Shown here one piece after another: positions 6,106-8,966 of a stretch of DNA of 8,966 nucleotides. The notes beneath the pieces are model-generated. The model was not told the origin of the DNA. It made no database searches and was given only the letters and a program-made list of their open reading frames with translations. The stretch is from JBKBRC01 sp046292345 (GTDB lineage Bacteria > Bacteroidota > Rhodothermia > Rhodothermales > Rubricoccaceae). The stretch lies in the NCBI GenBank assembly GCA_046292345.1, contig JBKBRC010000072.1, positions 1 to 8,966 on the forward strand, given 5' to 3'. A program made the translations under genes and the position numbers. Within the stretch, counting starts at the first letter, position 1. The number at the start of each line of letters is the position of its first letter.

Positions 6106-7734
6106 TCAGAGCACGCGCATGGCCTGCAACTGCGTGCTCAACCGCACAACCGGTCGCAGCGCCTCGATGCGCGGGACGAGCCGGCCGATGGCCTCTTCAG
6201 CGTAGCGCACCTGTGCCCGGCCGCTCATCTGGAACTGGAAGTTCCCGTACTCCCCGGTTTCGTCGTCCGGGATGGGCGCGGAGGGCGGCGCGGTGACGCC
6301 GATCCCGTCGCGCGGGCGGCCGTTTTCGTGCTCGTAGGCCGAGACCTCGTAGACGACCGATGGGCCGTCATAGAACCGGACCGTCAGCGCGCGATCTCGG
6401 CCGGGGTTGTCCGAGCGCACAGGGCTCGGCTTGGTGCCGCGCAGTTCCTTGAGGTTGGTGAAGCCGAGCTGCGCCGTCACGAGGCTGTCTATGGGAACGA
6501 GAGCCGAGAAGCCGCCTCGAACCAGTCCGGTGTACACCGAGGAGCCTGCTCGGAAGTGGTACGTGCCCGAGCCGTTGAAGGCGTTGAAGAGCTCCACACG
6601 CAGCGTCCGTCCGGCGTAGGCTGTGCGGAACGCGTTCCAGTGCGTGCTGATGCCCGGTCCGGCGATGAGGTCGAGCGTCGTGAGGCCGTACTTTTTGTCG
6701 TACTCGTGCTGGTGGTAGGTCCTCGATCCGTTTCTGAAAACGTCCACGTCCATGTGGCCGCCCGGGAAGCCCGGGTAGGTGCCTTTTGCGAGCTCTTCCA
6801 CGCCGTGCAGCACGAGCGAGCCGTAGATAGCCGCGTCGTCCTGCAGGATCACGCGCCGCCGGCGATGCGCGTCCGAGGCGACGATGACGACGCCCTCCCA
6901 CCGGGCCCGCTGCTCCACCGTCAGGTCGCCTTCGACGATGAGCAGCCCATAGCCTACCGCGTTGCCGGTGAGCCGGGCGGAGCCGCGCACGTGAATCACG
7001 GCTGGCGCGCTCGGGCTACCGATGGTCTGGTTGTTGAACGTCGTCGTGCTGCCAGAGTAGCGCTCGGTCGCGGTCGCGGCATCCCGGCCTTCGTGGAATA
7101 CCTGATCGATGAGCGCAGGAAGCGAACGGGTCTGCACGTCCGCCTCGGGGGAAAGGCCGGAGACGCGGGAACGCTGGCTGTGCGAGAGCGCGCTCCTAAA
7201 CGTCGCCGCCGCGCTCGTCCGCGCAGCGACGACGGCTGGCCGCGTCGTACCGCTGCCGGCCAGCAGCGGCGAGACCGAGATGCTCGGCGGGCGTACATCG
7301 GCGCCGCGCACCTCAAATCTGCTGCCCTCCAGCGTCGCCCGGAACTCATTCGCGTTGACGACGAGCGCACCCGGAAAAGGGCTGAGCCGGATCACCTCGG
7401 CCTCGAGCCGCACGGCGGCGCGCGGGCCCGAACGCCCCACGGTGCGTACCCGAACGGCCCCGCCCGGCGCGTCGGCCACGTCAAGGTCGTATGAGCCGGC
7501 GATGCCGGCGTCGTCGAGCTGGATGCCGGCCTGTACCTTCCGAAACCTATAGTCCCGAGCGAGCGTCCCGAGCGCCACGTTGAGCCCGCTCAGCGCCGCT
7601 TCGCGCGCGAGGTGCTCGTGCTCGGTCAGCGCCTGCCTTGCCGTGCTGCCGATCTTCCGTTCCTGCTGCGCGTGCGAGAGCATCAGGCTGACAGCGGCCA
7701 CGCTGCCGACGACGAGAAGGAGGAACTTGCCCAT
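6106..7734 (-). CDS. Long PilX/MshP-like pilus-assembly protein
   Basis: The protein has 542 residues, starting at the ATG at 7734. One hydrophobic helix (residues 4-19, FLLLVVGSVAAVSLML) is followed by a polar amphipathic segment with Ala/Glu-rich heptad character (about 25-62), the N-terminal plan of PilX-type minor pilins. Residues about 246-310 carry the beta-rich pattern typical of PilX C-terminal regions: GYGLLIVEGDLT, then EGVVIVASD, then IYGSLVLHG. Residues about 320-540 are an extra beta-rich region without recognised motifs. PilX proteins are usually under about 250 residues, so this is more than twice the normal size. There is no prepilin peptidase site (Gly-Phe-Thr-Leu-Ile-Glu type) before the helix. 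The protein probably sits in the inner membrane and takes part in building a type IV pilus or secretion pseudopilus. It is the third gene of a cassette, 34 bases after the PilW-like gene. No Shine-Dalgarno sequence is visible. Confidence 0.78.
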   Translation of the reverse strand: MGKFLLLVVGSVAAVSLMLSHAQQERKIGSTARQALTEHEHLAREAALSGLNVALGTLARDYRFRKVQAGIQLDDAGIAGSYDLDVADAPGGAVRVRTVGRSGPRAAVRLEAEVIRLSPFPGALVVNANEFRATLEGSRFEVRGADVRPPSISVSPLLAGSGTTRPAVVAARTSAAATFRSALSHSQRSRVSGLSPEADVQTRSLPALIDQVFHEGRDAATATERYSGSTTTFNNQTIGSPSAPAVIHVRGSARLTGNAVGYGLLIVEGDLTVEQRARWEGVVIVASDAHRRRRVILQDDAAIYGSLVLHGVEELAKGTYPGFPGGHMDVDVFRNGSRTYHQHEYDKKYGLTTLDLIAGPGISTHWNAFRTAYAGRTLRVELFNAFNGSGTYHFRAGSSVYTGLVRGGFSALVPIDSLVTAQLGFTNLKELRGTKPSPVRSDNPGRDRALTVRFYDGPSVVYEVSAYEHENGRPRDGIGVTAPPSAPIPDDETGEYGNFQFQMSGRAQVRYAEEAIGRLVPRIEALRPVVRLSTQLQAMRVL

Positions 7735-7743
7735 AATTGCGGG

Positions 7744-7757
7744 GGAGAAGGTTCTCC
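7744..7757. repeat. Inverted repeat in the spacer before the PilX-like gene
   Basis: GGAGAA (7744-7749) and TTCTCC (7752-7757) are perfect arms around a GG centre, in the 34-base gap between the PilW-like stop and the PilX-like start. It ends nine bases before the start codon on the minus strand, so an RNA fold here could tune translation of the PilX-like gene. The stem is short and may be chance. Confidence 0.4.
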
Positions 7758-7768
7758 GTCAGGGAGGT

Positions 7769-8326
7769 CTAGAGTGTCTCGCGCAGGTCGCGCAGGTTGA
7801 ACGGCCGGACCGTCGTGACGTACGTCCGGGTACCGGAACCGGTAGCGCTCCCCGACGCCCGGTCAGAGGCCCAGGCGAGTTCGACGCGGATCTGGCGCAC
7901 GCTGGGACCGGGGGCGGTGGGGGCGCCGGCATCGTCGAGCAAAAGGAAGCGGGCTCTCTGCATGGCCAGGCCTGAGCGGCCGGTCACCTGCCCGTTCACG
8001 CGGCGCTCGAGCGTGCGCGCGCTGCCCGCGTCCGTCAGGCGATACTCGACGCGCCCGAGGCTACCAGCGCGCGGATCGGCGACGGTGTAGAACACAATCC
8101 CGCTGGACGTCGTCTCGACGGGCAACTCGCCGGCGGGCGTGCCGGCACCGAGAGCCATCAGATCGGACTCGATCCAGCGCACCAGTTCCTGCTGCTGCAG
8201 GTGGGCGCTGTAGTCTTCTGCGGTTTCGAGGCGCGTGCGGCTCTGGTTGAGTAGCAGCGCGCTGGAGAGCAGAACGACCGTGCCCGAGACGAGGACCGCG
8301 TTGAGGTTGTCGAAGATGAACTGCAT
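7769..8326 (-). CDS. PilW/MshO-like minor pseudopilin
   Basis: The protein has 185 residues, ATG at 8326, TAG stop at 7769-7771. A single membrane helix (residues about 8-27, LNAVLVSGTVVLLSSALLL) is followed by a helical stretch with Arg30, Glu34 and the segment LVRWIESDLMALG (48-60). This resembles the region in PilW and GspJ proteins where a polar helix ends in a conserved Glu/Asp-aspartate-leucine pattern before the Gly-rich turn. The rest (70-175) is beta-strand rich: GIVFYTVAD, VEYRLTD, RQIRVELAWA and TYVTTVRPFNL, as in a pilin head domain. The usual prepilin cleavage site and the Glu at position 5 of the mature helix are absent. The likely role is a minor subunit at the tip of a type IV pilus or pseudopilus. 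It follows the MshD-like gene by 38 bases and precedes the PilX-like gene, the order seen for mshD-mshO-mshP in MSHA pilus operons. Family assignment is by pattern only. Confidence 0.72.
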   Translation of the reverse strand: MQFIFDNLNAVLVSGTVVLLSSALLLNQSRTRLETAEDYSAHLQQQELVRWIESDLMALGAGTPAGELPVETTSSGIVFYTVADPRAGSLGRVEYRLTDAGSARTLERRVNGQVTGRSGLAMQRARFLLLDDAGAPTAPGPSVRQIRVELAWASDRASGSATGSGTRTYVTTVRPFNLRDLRETL

Positions 8327-8364
8327 GGCGGTGCGCTGGCTAACCGAGCGGGCGAAGGCCAGGT

Positions 8365-8871
8365 CTACCAGTCGGTGGAGAACAGGCGCGACAGTTCGAT
8401 GGGCGCCAGTAGTCGCGGGTGGGTTACCAGGATGCGCACACGTTTGGTGTGTGTGGGCCCGGGCGCAGGCTGCACGATGGCTCCCACCTGCGTGACGTAC
8501 TCGACGGTGATCGTGGCCGTGAGCTCGATCGGCACCGGGTCGCCGTCACGCTGCGGAATCAGGCGCTCGACGCTGAAGGGGAGCACGTCGTGGAACTGAT
8601 CGATCGCCGTGATGCGGGGGTCATCGAAGCGCCGACTCGGCGTGCCGAAGGCGCTGGCAGGCGTGAGGGCCGCCACGGGGACGCTTGCGCCCGCCCGGTC
8701 GAACGCGAAGCCGGCCACGTGCGCCATCAGGTCGCCGGCCGCGCCGCGCGCGGCCGTCTCGATCTGTGCGCGCACGTAGCGGTCGCGTATTTCGAGGCTT
8801 CCCCGGTGGTTGGAGACCACCAGGAACGAGAGCAGCATGAGCGCGGCCAGCGAGAGCAGGGTCTGAGGCAC
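8365..8871 (-). CDS. MshD/PilV-like minor pseudopilin, GTG start
   Basis: The protein has 168 residues from the GTG at 8871. The frame stays open upstream to the window edge, with another GTG at 8946, but those residues are Cys/Arg-rich and unlike a protein start. The chosen start places PQTLLSLAALMLLSFLVV directly at the N-terminus, matching the single-helix plan of the two following genes. After the helix (4-20) come a charged helical region with IRDRYVRAQIETAARG, then FAFDRAG (55-61), then FDDPRITAIDQFHDV (82-96). The last resembles the DDVDDFHG-type motif of MshD and related minor pilins. Beta strands follow (ATITVEYV, RVRILVTHPRL). No Gly/Glu prepilin peptidase signal is visible. It is probably an inner-membrane or pilus-tip subunit, and the first gene of the cassette as seen here. 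Start uncertainty is the main weakness. Confidence 0.7.
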   Translation of the reverse strand: MPQTLLSLAALMLLSFLVVSNHRGSLEIRDRYVRAQIETAARGAAGDLMAHVAGFAFDRAGASVPVAALTPASAFGTPSRRFDDPRITAIDQFHDVLPFSVERLIPQRDGDPVPIELTATITVEYVTQVGAIVQPAPGPTHTKRVRILVTHPRLLAPIELSRLFSTDW

Positions 8872-8958
8872 GGAGCAGCAGGGCAGACCAACGGCCGTCG
8901 CACAGACAAGACCATGCCGGTCGCTCCGGCAGACAACCTCGTGCACACACAGGATGCC

Positions 8959-8964
8959 TTTATA
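8959..8964 (-). promoter_or_regulatory. Possible -10 element before the pseudopilin cassette
   Basis: On the minus strand these bases read TATAAA, an AT-rich island in very GC-rich DNA, about 90 bases before the GTG start of the first pseudopilin gene. Any -35 element would fall beyond the right edge of the window. It could equally be part of an upstream gene whose end is not visible. Confidence 0.18.
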
Positions 8965-8966
8965 GC

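Noticed and set aside
6043..7494. 483-codon plus-strand frame opposite the PilX-like gene
   Set aside because: Composition typical of an antisense shadow; the minus-strand protein has a membrane helix and a PilX-like signature.

Overview
The window is very GC-rich and densely coding. It carries six protein genes: one on the plus strand and five on the minus strand. The codon use, the lack of clear Shine-Dalgarno sequences before any start, the Ala-Gln signal-peptide ends, the TolB-propeller/amidohydrolase fusion and the Bacteroidota-type beta-barrel protein together suggest a high-GC member of the Rhodothermota/Bacteroidota, for example a Rhodothermales marine bacterium related to Rubricoccaceae or Salinibacter. 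Gemmatimonadota is the main alternative. This placement is inferred from protein style only. No rRNA, tRNA, CRISPR array, insertion sequence or phage gene was seen.

Left part (1-3372): a GC-only tract of 82 bases and a strong hairpin lie just downstream of a large minus-strand gene. That gene encodes an exported protein with a long TolB-like beta-propeller followed by a metal-dependent amidohydrolase. A 163-base divergent intergenic region (3373-3535) separates it from the only plus-strand gene. That region contains a perfect 14-bp sequence repeated in tandem.

Middle (3536-4816): a secreted protein with a short conserved N-terminal module and a C-terminal outer-membrane beta-barrel, belonging to an uncharacterised Bacteroidota-type family. 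It converges across 74 bases on a minus-strand gene (4891-6066) for a three-domain C-methyltransferase of the kind that methylates keto-sugars.

Right part (6106-8871): three minus-strand genes, spaced 34 and 38 bases apart, form a cassette. In transcription order they encode an MshD/PilV-like, a PilW/MshO-like and a long PilX/MshP-like protein. Each has one N-terminal membrane helix and none has a recognisable prepilin peptidase site. The methyltransferase follows 39 bases downstream and may be co-transcribed with them. The most distinctive content of the window is this minor-pseudopilin-like cassette with non-canonical N-termini and an unusually long PilX-like member. Next come the methyltransferase with an altered active-site motif and the tandem repeat between the divergent genes.
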